This document shows, in pieces, positions 1 to 11,320 of a stretch of DNA of 64,000 nt; positions within the stretch are counted from its first letter, which is position 1; the number at the start of each line of letters is the position of its first letter. The position numbers and the translations under genes were made by a program. The notes beneath the pieces are model-generated. The model was not told the DNA's origin. It did not search any database and saw nothing but the letters and a program-made list of their open reading frames with translations. The DNA is taken from positions 360,939-424,938 of the forward strand of contig JANVCC010000167.1 of assembly GCA_025345505.1 (NCBI GenBank). Reading direction: 5' to 3'. Source of the stretch: Todiramphus chloris collaris. Taxonomy: Eukaryota > Chordata > Aves > Coraciiformes > Alcedinidae.

Positions 1-210
1 GGCCTATAAACAGGGGAAATCTTTCAGTATTTGTATTAAATATGATTAAAGGTTGAGCTTTGTGCTTTTTTTGCAAGTTAAGAGAGAATGGAAAATATTG
101 GGGGGGGGATGTACCTAATTTTACTTGCATTTTATAACTGTGTCACAAGAAATGGTCATCTCTCCTTGTTGCCTGGAGAACTTTCAGTAAGGGAAATCAG
201 AGTATTATTC
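1..210. other. Unassigned sequence, no gene seen
   Basis: No repeat family, exon or RNA gene is recognised. A run of nine G (100-108) is the only notable feature. A short reading frame here runs straight into the T-rich tract that follows and is not credible as a gene. Confidence 0.5.
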
Positions 211-395
211 TGTTTGGGTTTTTTTGTGTGTTTGTTTTGGGGTGGTTTTTTTTTTTGTTTTGGCTTGGTTTTTGGTTTTTTTTTCTTTTAAATTTTTTTT
301 TTCTTGTGTGGGGTTTTTTGTTTATTTGTTTTTTTTGGTGGCTTTTTTCTGCGGTGTTTTGTTGCGGTTTTTTTCCTCTCATTTCTAGGCAAAGC
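211..395. repeat. T/G-rich low-complexity tract
   Basis: About 180 bases made almost only of T and G on this strand, with T runs of 7 to 13 broken by single or double G. Translations on either strand (poly-Phe/Leu/Trp one way, Lys/Asn/Gln the other) come from composition alone. It may be a decayed simple repeat or an old tail. Nothing in it defines a mobile element end. Confidence 0.7.
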
Positions 396-842
396 ACTTG
401 CTATCAGTCTAGGAAGCAGAAACTGGCTGAACCCTCACTGCTGTATAAGTGCTTTGAAATATTGAGTTACCTAAAACCTTTTGCAAACTGCAAGGGAGAA
501 ATTAATCAAATACAGTTATGCAGGTGTCACAGATATGAGGGGTTGATAGAGGAAAGCATCTTTCTTGGGGATTTCTCTGGAAACTCAGTATGCTGAAAGA
601 AATATAGGATTTTCTTCAGATCAGTAGTGATGTTTGGTAGGATTTACCAGAAAGGCTTCTAATTCCTGGCTGTCGGACATGGGTTTTTTGAAGGGTGGTG
701 AACATGGAACTTAAAATGCGAACAAATTAAAAGCCTCCACAAAAATCCCTCAGAAAGCACACCTTAAACAGGTCACGTGAATGCAGTGGAATGGAAGGAT
801 GTCCAAGACACGTTTGATGAAAGTTTTTAAAAGGTCAGAGGA
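396..842. other. Unassigned sequence, no gene seen
   Basis: Ordinary AT-rich sequence between the T/G tract and the first CR1 copy. I see no exon, RNA gene or recognisable repeat. The last 60 bases before the CR1 may hold a very decayed part of the same element, but similarity is too weak to extend the call. Confidence 0.45.
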
Positions 843-1079
843 TGTGAGCCTAGAAGGTTCCACCTCAACACGAGGAGGAACTTCTTTACTGTGAGGGTAA
901 TGGAGCACTGGAAGAGGCTGCCCAGAGAGGTTGTGGAGTCTCCTCTGGAGACTTTCCAACCCCCCTTGGATCTGTTCCTGTGTGGGCTGCCCTGGGTGAC
1001 CCTGCTCTGGCAGGGGGGTTGGAATCGATGATCTCCAGAGGTTCCCTTCCAACCCCTACCATTCTGTGATTCTATGATA
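843..1079 (+). mobile_element. CR1 LINE, 3' end fragment (sense)
   Basis: 5'-truncated CR1 in sense orientation. It holds the end of ORF2 (frame of 'gaggttgtggagtctcc', the REVVESP motif) and the 3' end with 'ggttggaatcgatgatctcc', 'cttccaacccctaccattctgtg' and a final 'attctatgat' tail. The '...gtgggctgccctgggtgaccctgctctggcag' style of 3' end marks the commonest type in this window, called type A here. A deletion in the coding end ('gtctcctctggag' where other copies have 'gtctccttctctggag') breaks the frame. Confidence 0.93.
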
Positions 1080-2063
1080 TTCTGCAAAGGCCGTCAACTG
1101 CCAGTGACTTCCTGAGAAGTAACACACACCAGAGAAGTCCTGAGGAAAGGTTTCCAGCTCGTCTTGCTGAATTGGTCTTGAAAAAAAGATGGTCTTGGAA
1201 AAGAGAACCCCACGAAGTAGACAAATAGTGGCCCAATTTTTCAGGTGTCCAAATGGAGCTTCCTTATGACTTGACCTTACATCCCTTTCTGCTCATGGAG
1301 TGCTTGTGGTTGGGTAATCTTGCACTGCAGGTTGCAGCAGAGCAGTTGGCTTGCACTGAGCTCAGTGCCTGGTTATTCTTTTCATCCTGGTGTCATTCAG
1401 TAGGATGGACCATGATCTCTCCTTTCTCGTCTTTCCTTTTGTGGCTTTGGACTTTGCGTAAGCTCACTAAAGCCAGGTACTGCTCCTTGCAGTCTTGCAT
1501 GTGTCTTGCAAACTAGAAGCAGATTTGGGGTTAGCCATGTGTTCCTGGTGTCGTGATAGTTCCTGTTTCTGGAAGTGCTTAGTTGAAGGAAGAGTAGCTC
1601 CCGTGTACCATACGTTTCTATTTAGGACAAGTGCATTTTTTCTTTTCCTTTCTGATCAGTCTTGATCTCCATCCACTCAACAGAAGGACTTGAGCTTTAA
1701 ACTTGTAATTAACTTCTTAAATCTATCACCAGTTGGGTTGCAGATGAGGGAAGAAGAGTTGTATCTCCTCTGATGTGAGTAGCAGAATCTCATGCTTTTT
1801 TTTATTCTCTGAGAGACAGAAAGAGATAGGGCCAAAGCAACCTAAAGCCTGGTCTTTCTTACAGAGTGAGCTGCTACAGTGGTGGTTATTCAGGACAGAA
1901 AATGAAGTGAAAGCCCCAAAACTGCTTTGAGCCCTTGTTTTAATGGGTTTTTTAGGGAATGGCTCCTGAAGTATGTTAACATAAGCAGGCTTTTGCAACT
2001 CAGGCAGTGATGTTTCTGGAATACAGGGATGGTTATTGAAAGGTAAGTCTTAGCAGAATTTTC
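1080..2063. other. Unassigned sequence, no gene seen
   Basis: Nearly 1 kb of unique-looking sequence. The reading frames of 87 and 90 codons have no recognisable domain and the composition is that of non-coding DNA. No repeat family was recognised. Confidence 0.45.
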
Positions 2064-2084
2064 ATATATATATATATATATATA
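2064..2084. repeat. (AT)n microsatellite
   Basis: About ten uninterrupted AT dinucleotides, a simple repeat likely to vary in length between individuals. Confidence 0.95.
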
Positions 2085-4207
2085 AAGCCATTTCTAATAC
2101 CTCTGTGCCTTTCAGAGTTTTTTGGAGTCATCTGTTGCCACAGGTTTCAGCAGCTTATTCCTAGAGATGCATTTTTTTTGTACTGCAATGACTTATGCCG
2201 GTGCTATTAAAAGTGTAATACACTTCGGTCAGTTGATACCCATGGAGAATTATGTAGAAGAGATTAGTGTAATAAGGCTCAGTTGATTTGAAAGCAGAGT
2301 GTTTCTAATGCCATTTTTCTGCTGCTTGGGAAAGGCTTCTCAAATTCACAGATGACGTTTCTATCCTCAGCCTGAGACCACAAGATCAGGCACTGAGGTG
2401 CTCGAATTGAGGTGATCAAATTCCAGCTTGAATACCCTTTTTTCTGCTTCTTTCAGACAAAAAATGTGAACTTGAATTTTCAGTAGTTTTTTTCTTTGTT
2501 TTGTTTCTTTGAAAAACTTTGGAGGCCTTGGTCTTGGCCTAGTAGAGTCTTAAAAAACACCACAGGAAGAAAAAAAGGTTTCTCCTCCGATGTTAATTGG
2601 CATATTAATTACATGAGTGTTGCTAAACACTGAGCAAGGTTATGGAGTCTGTGTCAAAATCAGGCAATTCTTGCTCAGTGCTTTGCCCCGGCTTATGCTG
2701 CCGGGAATTCAGTTCTCCCGAGAAGATGGTTTTTGGGCTTTGGCACAGGACAAGGAGCGCTCAGTGTCCCTCTCATGCAGCGTTTGCGTCCTCATCTGTG
2801 GTTGTACTGGTGACATCTCCAAACTGCTATCCTGCTATGGCACAGAGTTGTTTGAATCCCTGCAAGGCTTGTTCCTGAGGGGTTGTAGCTTTTCATTCTC
2901 CCTGAACTTAAGTGAATTTTCAGCAGAGCTCTCTGGTGCAGGTTTTGGCCTTCTTGCGTTGCTGCTCCCCATGCCCCTAGCAGTGCCTCAGCAGCAATTC
3001 AGTTTAAACAAAAACTGAAAGTTTGTAAGTATTTTTTGTAGTCAGACCCTTCTGATGTATTTTGATACCCACCTACTCCAAAACAACCAAAAAAACCCCA
3101 ACAAACAGAGGTTCTGGATACTGTGCAAATGTGAGACTATGTCCATCTCCTTTTAGGCTTCAGAAAACTGTTCCAGTGACTGAAGTTCAAAATTCTGAGT
3201 TGAGACAGCTTTGTAGGTCAGAAATGTGAACCTTTCATGATATTTAGACTTGTGTATTCCACTGGGACTATTTTTTTTTTTTTTCTTGTTATAATTAACC
3301 TCCAAGTCAGGACAGGAAAGAAAAGATGATCCCACCTGAGTCTACCTGTTTGTGGCAGGCAGTACAGCCCCCCTGCTCCTCTTCCAAAGCCATTTGGGAA
3401 CACCAAAGTAATGTTTCCAGACTTCTGCATCTTTTATCAATCCAAACTGGGAAATTAGCTTCAGCAAATATTTTTGTAATGGGGAAAACCAAAAATGGCT
3501 TATGGCATGGATTGAAAATGCTCCTGACACTTGACCCAAGTGTGCATTCAGAGCCAATGTTCTCACCTCTGCTGCCGTGTGTTGTATCAGCTCGGTGTAG
3601 AGACTCAGCCAACAGCTGCTGCTGCATCTCTAATAAGATGCAAATGAGCCAACAGTCTAATTTCAGTTCTTGGTGGCCAATGCATCTGCTCAGTCCAAAT
3701 GTTCAGAGAACTGCTCCCACCTTTCACTTTGTGGGACCAGGCTTGTTTGTAATAGGTTGGTAACTCTGAAGTAGAGTGAAACCCTTTGTATCCCTCACTT
3801 GCATTTGAGAGATGAGCAACACTTCTAGATGTGAGAAGCCCCTGCATGGTACAGAACTGCTGTTCCATGGTGGTGGGGCTGCCCAGTCTGAACTGTCTCG
3901 AGTCTTGCATTTCTTTTTGTGCTTGCACCATCTTTCTTTGCCTCTCCATTTCTGGCTCGTGCCAGTTGTCAAAGTCTGGGCTGGGGAGGAGAGGGGAGAG
4001 ACTCTCTGCTTTTCTCTGTTGCCTGACAGATGAGAAGTGCATTTCTAATGAATGTGTAATTAACAGGTTAATGAGGTTGTGTGCAGAGGAGTAAGGATGA
4101 TATCAGGCTGCTGCTGGTTAAAAAACATACCCGATGTTACGTTGTGATGGTTGTCATTTATTGTTTCCTTACTACCATCTTCTTGTCTAAAAGACTGCTG
4201 AGCTTAA
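2085..4207. other. Unassigned 2.1-kb stretch, no gene seen
   Basis: No CR1, LTR or exon recognised. It contains a 14-base T run (3271-3284). Several overlapping frames of 100-145 codons occur around 3300-4040 on both strands. They overlap each other, lack recognisable domains, and look like chance openings in a slightly GC-richer patch. A non-coding RNA or conserved non-coding element could not be seen without comparison to other birds. Confidence 0.4.
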
Positions 4208-4520
4208 ATCACAGAATCACAGAATGGTAGGGGTTCAAAGGGACCTCCAAAGGCCATCAAGTCCAACATCCCTGCCAGAGCAGGACCAAAACTAGAGCAG
4301 ATCACTCAGAAATGTGTCCAGATAGGTCTGGAAAGTCTCCAGAGAAGGGGACTCCACAACTTCTCTGGGGAGTCTGTTCCAGTGCTCTATAACCATTACA
4401 GTCAAGAAGAAGTTCTTTATGTTGAGGTGGAACTTGCTGTGCTCAAGCTTGAATCCATTGCCCTTCATCCTATCACAAGGCACAAGTGCAGAGAGGTTGT
4501 CCCTGACTTCTTAACACCCA
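4208..4520 (-). mobile_element. CR1 LINE, 3' end fragment (antisense)
   Basis: Antisense CR1 whose 3' end is at the left ('atcacagaatcacagaatggtagg'). It continues through the ORF2 C-terminal coding end ('ctccacaacttctctggggagtctgttcc') to the 'ggtgtcaagaag...' region, where the 5' truncation falls. The tail type with 'agatcactcagaaatgtgtcca' (type B) also occurs at 20238 and 42460 in the sense direction. Point changes such as 'ctggggag' for the usual 'ctgggcag' show decay. Confidence 0.93.
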
Positions 4521-4523
4521 GAA

Positions 4524-4571
4524 AGGCAAAGAATTCCTAAGGACACCAGGCAAAGAATTCCTAAGGACACT
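4524..4571. repeat. 24-bp tandem duplication at a CR1 border
   Basis: A 24-base unit beginning aggcaaagaattcctaagga is present twice head to tail (4524-4547 and 4548-4571), differing only at the last base. It begins within a few bases of the 5' truncation of the antisense CR1, so it may date from that insertion or from later slippage. Confidence 0.9.
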
Positions 4572-5415
4572 CCAACATAGTGCAATGCCTTTTGCCGTAT
4601 TCAGTCAGACAGCACTGGTCTGTCTGCTCTAGATGTTCCTCTGTAGCTTTCCTCACTTCGTAGCTGTTGTACCAGTAGAGTAAAGCAACATGAATACTGC
4701 TACACAACACGACTGAAGGTATAAGGTGAAATTCTATGGAAATACATCTCCAATTTCATCTTTACGTCTCATGTTTTCTCTTTCAAGCGTATGTGGAGCC
4801 TTCCCCATTATGAAAATAACAATTTGATTTTTTTTTTAATTTGCACTCCATTAATTGGGACAGCAGAGGCTGTGTGATGTTTGTCTTGTCTAAGGGCAAA
4901 TGCTTGAAACAATGAATAGCTATGGATGTCATCTTTTGGAGCTGACTGATCAAATTTGATGACATTTAACCAACACATGACCTGGAGCTCCTGCAGGAAG
5001 CTCCTACCTTAGTGTATGCTATGGAGAGGATGCTTCAAATGTGGGGAAGTTCAGATGGTGCTGGGTTATCTTGCGTAGGTCATAGTTAATGCCCCTATGG
5101 AAAGAAATCCTAGGTATGCTTGCTTATCCCAGGCTGGCCAGCTCGTTGAGCTGGGCTTTCAACTGAAGGACTTGGGGGGTGGGGTCCAAGATGCAGTGCT
5201 CATGTCATCCTGTCCAACTGGGGAATAAGCCAGGCCAACCAGAGAAGCACCAAATGCTCCTTAGCTGCCCTCCAAGATGAGAGCCAGAAGGCCAGCCACT
5301 TCAAGGGTGTGTATGGTTATGCTGGTTCTTATTACACCCTTCCAGGAAAATCTTCTTGCTGATTAAGTGTCTGAAATACCCGTATGACAACAACAAACAA
5401 AGCATGGGGAATAAA
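4572..5415. other. Unassigned sequence, no gene seen
   Basis: About 840 bases between two CR1 copies. The part from about 5110 to 5350 is slightly GC-richer, with no recognisable domain in any frame. It could be unrecognised, more 5' CR1 sequence belonging to the next element, but I could not align it by eye. Confidence 0.4.
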
Positions 5416-6864
5416 GATGAAGTTACTGCTAAGCCACTCTCCATCATTTTTGAAAGGTCCTGGAGAACAGGAGAGGTGCCTCAGGACTGGAGGAAAGCCA
5501 GTGTAACTCCAGCCTTCAAAAAAGGGCAAGAAGGGGGACCCAGGAAATTATAGGCCAGTCAGCCTCATCTCCGTCCCTGGAAAGGTGATGGAACAGCTCA
5601 TTTTGGAAGTCCTCTCCAAGCACATGGAGGAAAAGAATGTTTTGGGGAGTAGTCAACATAGATTCATAAAGGGGAAATCATGCTTGTCCAATCTGTTAGC
5701 CTTCTGTGATGGTGTGACTAGGTGGGTAGATGAGGGGAGAGCAGTGGATGTTGTCTGTCTTGACCTCAGGAAGGCTTTTGACATTGTCTCCCATAATGTC
5801 CTCATACGAAGTGTGAGTTGGATGAGTGGTCCCTGAGGTGGACTGAGAATTGGCTGAAGGACAGAGCTGTGAGGATTGTGATCAGTGGCACAGAGTCTAG
5901 TTGGAGGTCTGTAGCCAGCGATGCTCCCCAGGAGTCAGGACTGGGTCCACTATTGTTCAGTATATACATCAGTGACTTGGATGAAGGGATGGAGTGGACC
6001 CTCAGCAAGTTTGCTGATGACACAAAACTGGGAGGAGTGGCTGACACACCAGAGCTGTGCTGCCATCCAGCGAGATCTGGGCAGGCTGGAGAGTTTGGCA
6101 AAGGCAGCCTAATCAAGTTCGACAAGGGTAAGTGTAGAGTCCCACACCTGGGGAGGACATCACCAACACTTGAGGGGTTGGCCTGCTGAAAAGCAGCTCT
6201 TCAAAGAAGGACGCAGGGGTCTTGATGGACAATAAGTTCTCCATGGGACAGCAATATGCTCTTGTGGCCAGGAAGGCCAATGGTCTCCTGGGGTGTGCTA
6301 AGAAGAGTGTGGCCAGCAAGTTGAGGGAGGTTCTCCTCCAGCTCTGCTCTGCCCTAGTGAGACCACATCTGGAGTATTGTGTCCAGTTCTGGACTCCCCA
6401 GTTCAAGAGGGACAGGGAAATACTGGAGAGAGTCCAAGGGAGGCTACGAGGGTGATGAAGGGACTGGAACATCTCTCTTGTGAGGAAAGGCTGAGAGCCC
6501 TGGAGCTGTTTATCCTGGAGAAGAGAAGTCATAGAGGGGATCTTACCCATGTTTATAAATAACTAAAGGGTGGATGTCAAGGGAATGGGGCTGGTCTCTT
6601 TTCATTGGTGCCCTGGGATAGGATGAGGGGCAATGGGCCCAAACTGGAACGCAGGAAACCTCAACATGAGGAATAACTTCTTTCCTGTGGGGTGACAGAG
6701 CACATTAGGCTGCTTAGAGAGGTTGTGGAGTCTCCTGCTCTGGAGATATTTAAATCCCACTTGGATGTGTTCACGTGCAACCTGATCTAGGTGTACCTGC
6801 TTTAATAGGGAGCTTGGATCAGATGACCTCCAGAGGTCCATTCCACCCTTACCATTCTGTGATC
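5416..6864 (+). mobile_element. CR1 LINE, long copy with broken ORF2 (reverse transcriptase)
   Basis: The most complete CR1 in the window: about 1.45 kb in sense orientation, truncated within ORF2. ORF2 encodes the reverse transcriptase that copies the element's RNA at a nicked chromosomal target. The following can be read: the finger region 'GEVPQDWRKASVTPAFKKG' (about 5476-5532), 'CLDLRKAFD' (about 5757-5783), 'SGLGPLLFS' (about 5935-5961), the palm motif FADD at 6010-6021, '[10 protein letters not shown]' (about 6362-6391), then the C-terminal end and 3' end (type C, 'ccagaggtccattccaccc'). The frame changes at least four times (frame 1 to 2 near 5555-5585, back to 1 near 5810, to 3 by 6222, to 2 by about 6420). 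A short deletion removes bases after 'cctcata' relative to the copy at 31194. The endonuclease domain and ORF1 are absent, so it is inactive. Confidence 0.96.
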
Positions 6865-8636
6865 TCCTTCTGTATTGTTAAGGGACTTATTTAATCTTGT
6901 TGCTGTAGTAACCGAGGGCCTATTCTAGCAATAATTTTTAGCAGCATTTGTACAAGTCCCCCAGTGTCATTCAGCTGGAGGCCATATCTGCTCTTCTGTG
7001 TAAGCGTAGGCTCATCCATGAAAAATGGCCTGAATCCCATGCAAGTTCAAATGCAGTGCAGTGGTGAAAACGTGCTGTGTAACATAGACACCGTGGACAA
7101 AAAAAACCCAACCCAACCCCTTCCTCAGTGTCTTGGTTATTGGAGCCTTTGGGTTGCCACGTGTTCCCTGAGAAGCTGGGCCAGACATTTCAAATCTCTT
7201 TGTACAGAATGAGTTTGAGAATCACCATCACTGGTAGTATTTGTGTTGGCGACCTCAGAAGCGAGGCCAAGGGTTGAATGTTAACAGAAGCGGCTAAATC
7301 AACCTCTAAGTTCTGGAAGGATGTCCTCTCCAGCAGGCTTGCAGCACAGAAGTTGAGCTAACAAACACTTTCTCTGTTACCGCTTGGGGCTGCAGAATCA
7401 GACCCATCAAAAGCCTGTGCAGCTACCCCCAAGGACCTCCATCTTGGAGGAACTGCAGCCTCTGCAACAGAGAAGCAAATTCTGTTAACTGTTGAACATG
7501 AGCAACTGAAGAGCACTGAGGACTTCTGAAGACACAAGCACATGTTTTGGGAACCTGTTGGCATCAACCGAGCATCAATGCAACAATATGGTCCCGCAGT
7601 TGACTGAGCTGATGCTTTAGGAAGCCATTCTGTGCATTTGACAGAATAGAGGGATGCACACAAGACTTCTCTTGCACGATGGCTCAGCAGTTCAGACTTT
7701 CCTCACCTCATCCAGAGGTTTCAGCTCTGCTTTAGGTCTAGCCTGCCTCTTTTCCATGATGTCTGTTGCTTCAAACTGAAGTTTTCCTTTCTTCTCATAA
7801 GCAAAGGCAAAAATATCAGGGCTCCTTTACTTTGGAGGGGTGGCTTTTCAGCCTTGAAATATAGGGCTAGACAAGGGAAAGATGGGGAGCAATGAAAATC
7901 GTGCATGCCCTGGCCCTATACATATTTACTGGTGTGTTTCTGTCTTCATGCTCTGGCATAGAAGCCACACCTCATGCTGTCCACTTGCTCTTTGGTGAGG
8001 ATCAACTCCTTTCTTTGCCTGTTTAATCAGAGGTGTAGTATCCTAAACCATAAGTTTTAAAAAGCACAAGCATGATGGGGTGGAAAAAAAGGCAAGTGAA
8101 CAGCTTGGAGAAAAAAAAAAAAGTATTTAGCTGTTTTGGAGCCCTGTGAGAATGACACACACTCGAGGGGTTTTTTGTTTTAACCTCTTCCTTCCTTGCC
8201 TTTTCCTCACTTGAGCAATAAATAATATTCCATGATTGAAGAAGAGTTGAATATTGTGGGGAGGAGGGATATTGTTAAAGACTATGGTCTCTCATTCTTA
8301 TTAAAGTTACTATTTGCCACATGCTGTCCAATGGTAGGATGCCAGATTTCCTCCCCAGGCTTAAAAATTACACCTATCTACCAGCAATTGCTGGAACTGT
8401 TTAGCTTTTGCAAGCTGAAAGTATATTTAAGAAACAAATAGTTTGCTGCTTGTTGTGTTTCTCCTGATGTATTTTCTGCAAATGAAGTTATTGCTCAGTA
8501 CTCATTATTATTTCATTTCTACTATGGGATGACTAGCCCTAGAGTGTCTGGGAGTAGGCTTCGGAGCTTTTCTTGATACCTTTTGTTGCATGCAGTATTA
8601 TTACCTCTCCATCTGCCTACTCGGTAATCCAATGTG
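6865..8636. other. Unassigned 1.8-kb stretch, no gene seen
   Basis: Unique-looking sequence without recognisable repeats apart from a 12-base A run (8111-8122). An antisense frame of 101 codons at 7358-7663 has no recognisable domain. No splice-flanked coding segment stood out. Confidence 0.4.
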
Positions 8637-8699
8637 CTGGTTGGACTCGATGATCTTTGGAGGTCCCTTCCAACCCTAACATCCTGTGATCTGTGATCT
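8637..8699 (+). mobile_element. CR1 LINE, terminal 3' stub (sense)
   Basis: Only the last 60 or so bases of a CR1 remain: 'ggttggactcgatgatcttt', 'ggaggtcccttccaaccc', then 'atcctgtgatctgtgatc' as the tail. An extreme 5' truncation of this kind is usual for LINE insertions. Confidence 0.88.
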
Positions 8700-8720
8700 A
8701 GTTTCCTGGGAGACAGGTGA

Positions 8721-8789
8721 TGATGTGCTATGTGAGCCAACGTTGATGTGCTATATAAACCAACATTGATGTGTTATAGAAATAATCCT
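8721..8789. repeat. 23-bp tandem repeat, three copies
   Basis: Three head-to-tail units of exactly 23 bp start at 8721, 8744 and 8767, each opening with 'tgatgtg(c/t)tat'. Units 1 and 2 share 'ccaac'; unit 3 is more diverged. The array follows the CR1 stub by about 20 bases. Confidence 0.88.
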
Positions 8790-9264
8790 TTTCAATGGGG
8801 GGAAAGATTGCCTAGAGGAACTTTCTGAGAGAACACCTCATGAGAATTCCTGGCGTGATCAATGTCAGTTGCAGCTCCTGTAACATAAAGGTTTAAGAGC
8901 AGAGAGATTGGCCATGGGTAGAGCTTGCGTGAGATGTACAGTGGTGTCAGGAAAGGAGAACATGAACACTTAACACAAAGTCAGCTGTGCTGTAACCTTC
9001 TTTGTTATTCTCAAGAACTTTGCCAGGTCAGTCTCATGAGCATCAAACCCCCTTCATTTGCTGTTTGCTGTAAATGTTAACTTCCACATGGTGCCAAAAC
9101 TCTTCTGTCCCCAAGTATCATGCAAGAACTGAGGCTCAGCAAGATATCTATAATAGTGAGCTCCTGAAGGTACATTTGGTATGAGAATTCACAGATTAGC
9201 TGTGAAGAAATCCAGTGTTAGATTTTATTCACAGTCTAGTCTGTAGAATGTATAGGTTGCATTT
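8790..9264. other. Unassigned sequence, no gene seen
   Basis: About 470 bases with no recognisable exon, RNA gene or repeat. Confidence 0.45.
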
Positions 9265-9366
9265 AGAATCATACAGTAGTTTGGGCTGGAAGAACTCTTC
9301 AAGATCATCAAGTCCAACCTTATTCCCAGCCTTATCAAAACCACAAAACGATGTCCCTAAGCAAAT
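9265..9366 (-). mobile_element. CR1 LINE, 3' end fragment (antisense)
   Basis: Antisense CR1 3' end beginning 'agaatcatacagtagtttgg', then 'gatcatcaagtccaacc', ending at the equivalent of 'gtccctaagca'. In sense orientation it reads like the 16115 and 39067 copies ('ttagggacatggtttagtgg', type D). Only about 100 bases survive. Confidence 0.87.
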
Positions 9367-9398
9367 TTAACTGACTTCAGATCAACAGAAGTTTTTTG

Positions 9399-9475
9399 TC
9401 CTGCTCTAGCAGGGGGGGTTGGACTTGTCGATCTTCGGAGGTCCCTTCCAACCCCTAACGTTCTGTGACTCTGTG
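9399..9475 (+). mobile_element. CR1 LINE, terminal 3' stub (sense)
   Basis: Short sense CR1 end: 'gtcctgctctagcagg', 'ggttggacttgtcgatctt', 'ggaggtcccttccaacccc', then an 'attctgtgactctgtgag'-like tail. It lies 32 bases from the antisense copy on its left, so the two 5' truncation points face each other. Confidence 0.88.
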
Positions 9476-10449
9476 AGAAGATCTTTTTCCTTTTGCTTCC
9501 TGAGTTTGATTGTTGTTCCAGGTGTGTTTCTTCATTTTCTTTCTGTATTTATATAATGTCATTTATGTAACCAACCCTATCTGGGAAAAAGAAGTACAAG
9601 TCACAGCTGAAACATAAAACATACAGAGAACTCTGTGTCAGCCTTTTTGATGTACTAAAGTTTTTGGCTTTCGATTTTCTGTCCAGTTGCTTTATTTTTG
9701 AATAGGTTAACTTGAGCTGAGGGTGAAGTGGAGGGTACGGTGAAAAATAAATCTTCAGTATTTTATGATGTGACAACAAGAAGAAATGCACAGACTAAGT
9801 TTCTACCCTCTGGCTCATACCACAGCGAAGGTAAAATGTGTCATTTTAGGGATAATCAAGCTGTTCTCAGTCAGCTGCAGACAAAGATTCCCGTCTCCTG
9901 TGTCAAGGAGATGCTCAAGAGGAAAGGATGAGCTTTTTTTTTTACCTTAAATTGTTCTCCAAATTCTAATAAAGCACTTGTTCCAATACAAAGACTTAAT
10001 CTAGCCAGCATCAGTGTTGTCACTTTGGAGCAGCATGAACTGGAAAGAGGATGCCCAGTCCTCCCTTCTCTTCTGCAAGCAGGAGCTTTATGTTTTCCAA
10101 GGCACTGGTAACTCTGGAGCGTGAAACCCCAACCTTTATTCAGGTGTGAAATCAGGATTTTAGGATTATGACCCATGGTTTTAGGTGATATTTCTCACAA
10201 GGCTTGTGGATGTGTTTGTGACTGTGAGAAATGGATTGCGTCCAATTTTCAAACAAAACAAGCGTGCATGTGCTTGCTTTTGGTTTCACCTCTGTGGTGT
10301 AATAGCTAGTCCAGTAAACAGTGATTATTTTGATGTCCCTGAAAGAAGTAGCCAACTGAGTGGAGAAAACAAAACCATATTTCCTGCTCTGCCTGCACAA
10401 AAGGCTGATTTCATCTCAGATTTCATCTGAGGGCATTTCACATGGTGAG
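9476..10449. other. Unassigned sequence, no gene seen
   Basis: Almost 1 kb with frames up to about 100 codons on both strands (for example antisense 9871-10176) and no recognisable domains. No mobile-element sequence was recognised. Confidence 0.4.
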
Positions 10450-10666
10450 TGACTCGCTGGAAAGCAGCTCTGCAAAGAAGGACCTGGGGGTCTTGGTGGA
10501 CAATAAGTTCTCCATGGGACAGCACTATGCTCTTGTGGCCAGGAAGGCCAATGGTGTCCTGGAATGTGCTAAGAAGAGTGCGTCCAGCAGATCGAGGGAG
10601 GTTCTCCTCCTGCTCTACTCTGCTCTAGTGAGGCCACACCTGGAGTATTGTCTCCAGTTCTGGGCT
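10450..10666 (+). mobile_element. CR1 LINE, internal ORF2 fragment lacking its 3' end
   Basis: Sense CR1 fragment from the ORF2 region after the catalytic palm. Readable in one frame are 'KDLGVLVDNKFSMGQ', 'ALVARKANG' and '[12 protein letters not shown]'. Similarity stops at 'ctgggct', where other copies continue 'ccccagttcaagagggac'. The 3' end needed for reverse transcription is missing, so the right part was lost after insertion by deletion or rearrangement. Confidence 0.93.
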
Positions 10667-11320
10667 GACATAGAGAAAACACAAGGTGAACATGAAGAAA
10701 ACCCAAAGTAAACCCAAGATACCCATTCTTGGCGTGCATTCACAACCCAGCTGTATTCTTGCACTTTTTTTTGAGATGACGACTCGTAAGCGCAGTGGTA
10801 TTTCCAATGAAAAGGTTAATTAAACAGAAGGGAGGTCTGCTGGGTTAAATTGTTGCTGCTTTTTCTTGGTATCCCAGATGATGACAGCACTGGGACTTGT
10901 TAGGGTTATTTATGTCCTGCTGGAAGTCCCGCTGTAATGTTCATAACAGCTGTATCTGGGAGCTGCTGTTCTAACTAAAGCAGTGTTGTGTAGGGAGTCT
11001 GTGCTACAGATGTGTCTCCCAATGTCTTTCCCATTGCTGGGAGGTCCTACTTGATTTGCTGCCTCTGGGTAACATGGAGGTTCTGTTACAAAACCAGCAG
11101 CACCAGTACTGCTGTTAAAAGCCACCAGGTTTCAGAAGTTAAAAGGGTTTCCTTAGTCAAATGATCCATATTCACCGTGTTTACCAAAAATAAAAATATT
11201 TTCCCCAAATATTACAATATTTATCAAATATTTTCCTTCCTGAATATAAGTATCAGACATTTAGTCTAGCTCTCAAAAGCAGCACATGGTAGTTCAATTG
11301 TGTGATGAAGTGGCACATAC
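10667..11320. other. Unassigned sequence, no gene seen
   Basis: About 650 bases. The first 60 are A-rich ('gaaaacacaaggtgaacatg') and abut the broken CR1 end. The part at 11170-11240 is AT-rich. Nothing recognisable as a gene. Confidence 0.4.

Noticed and set aside
211..395. T-rich tract as a poly(A) tail of a retroposed gene
   Set aside because: It is a long T/G mixture rather than a T run, with no adjoining gene-like sequence.
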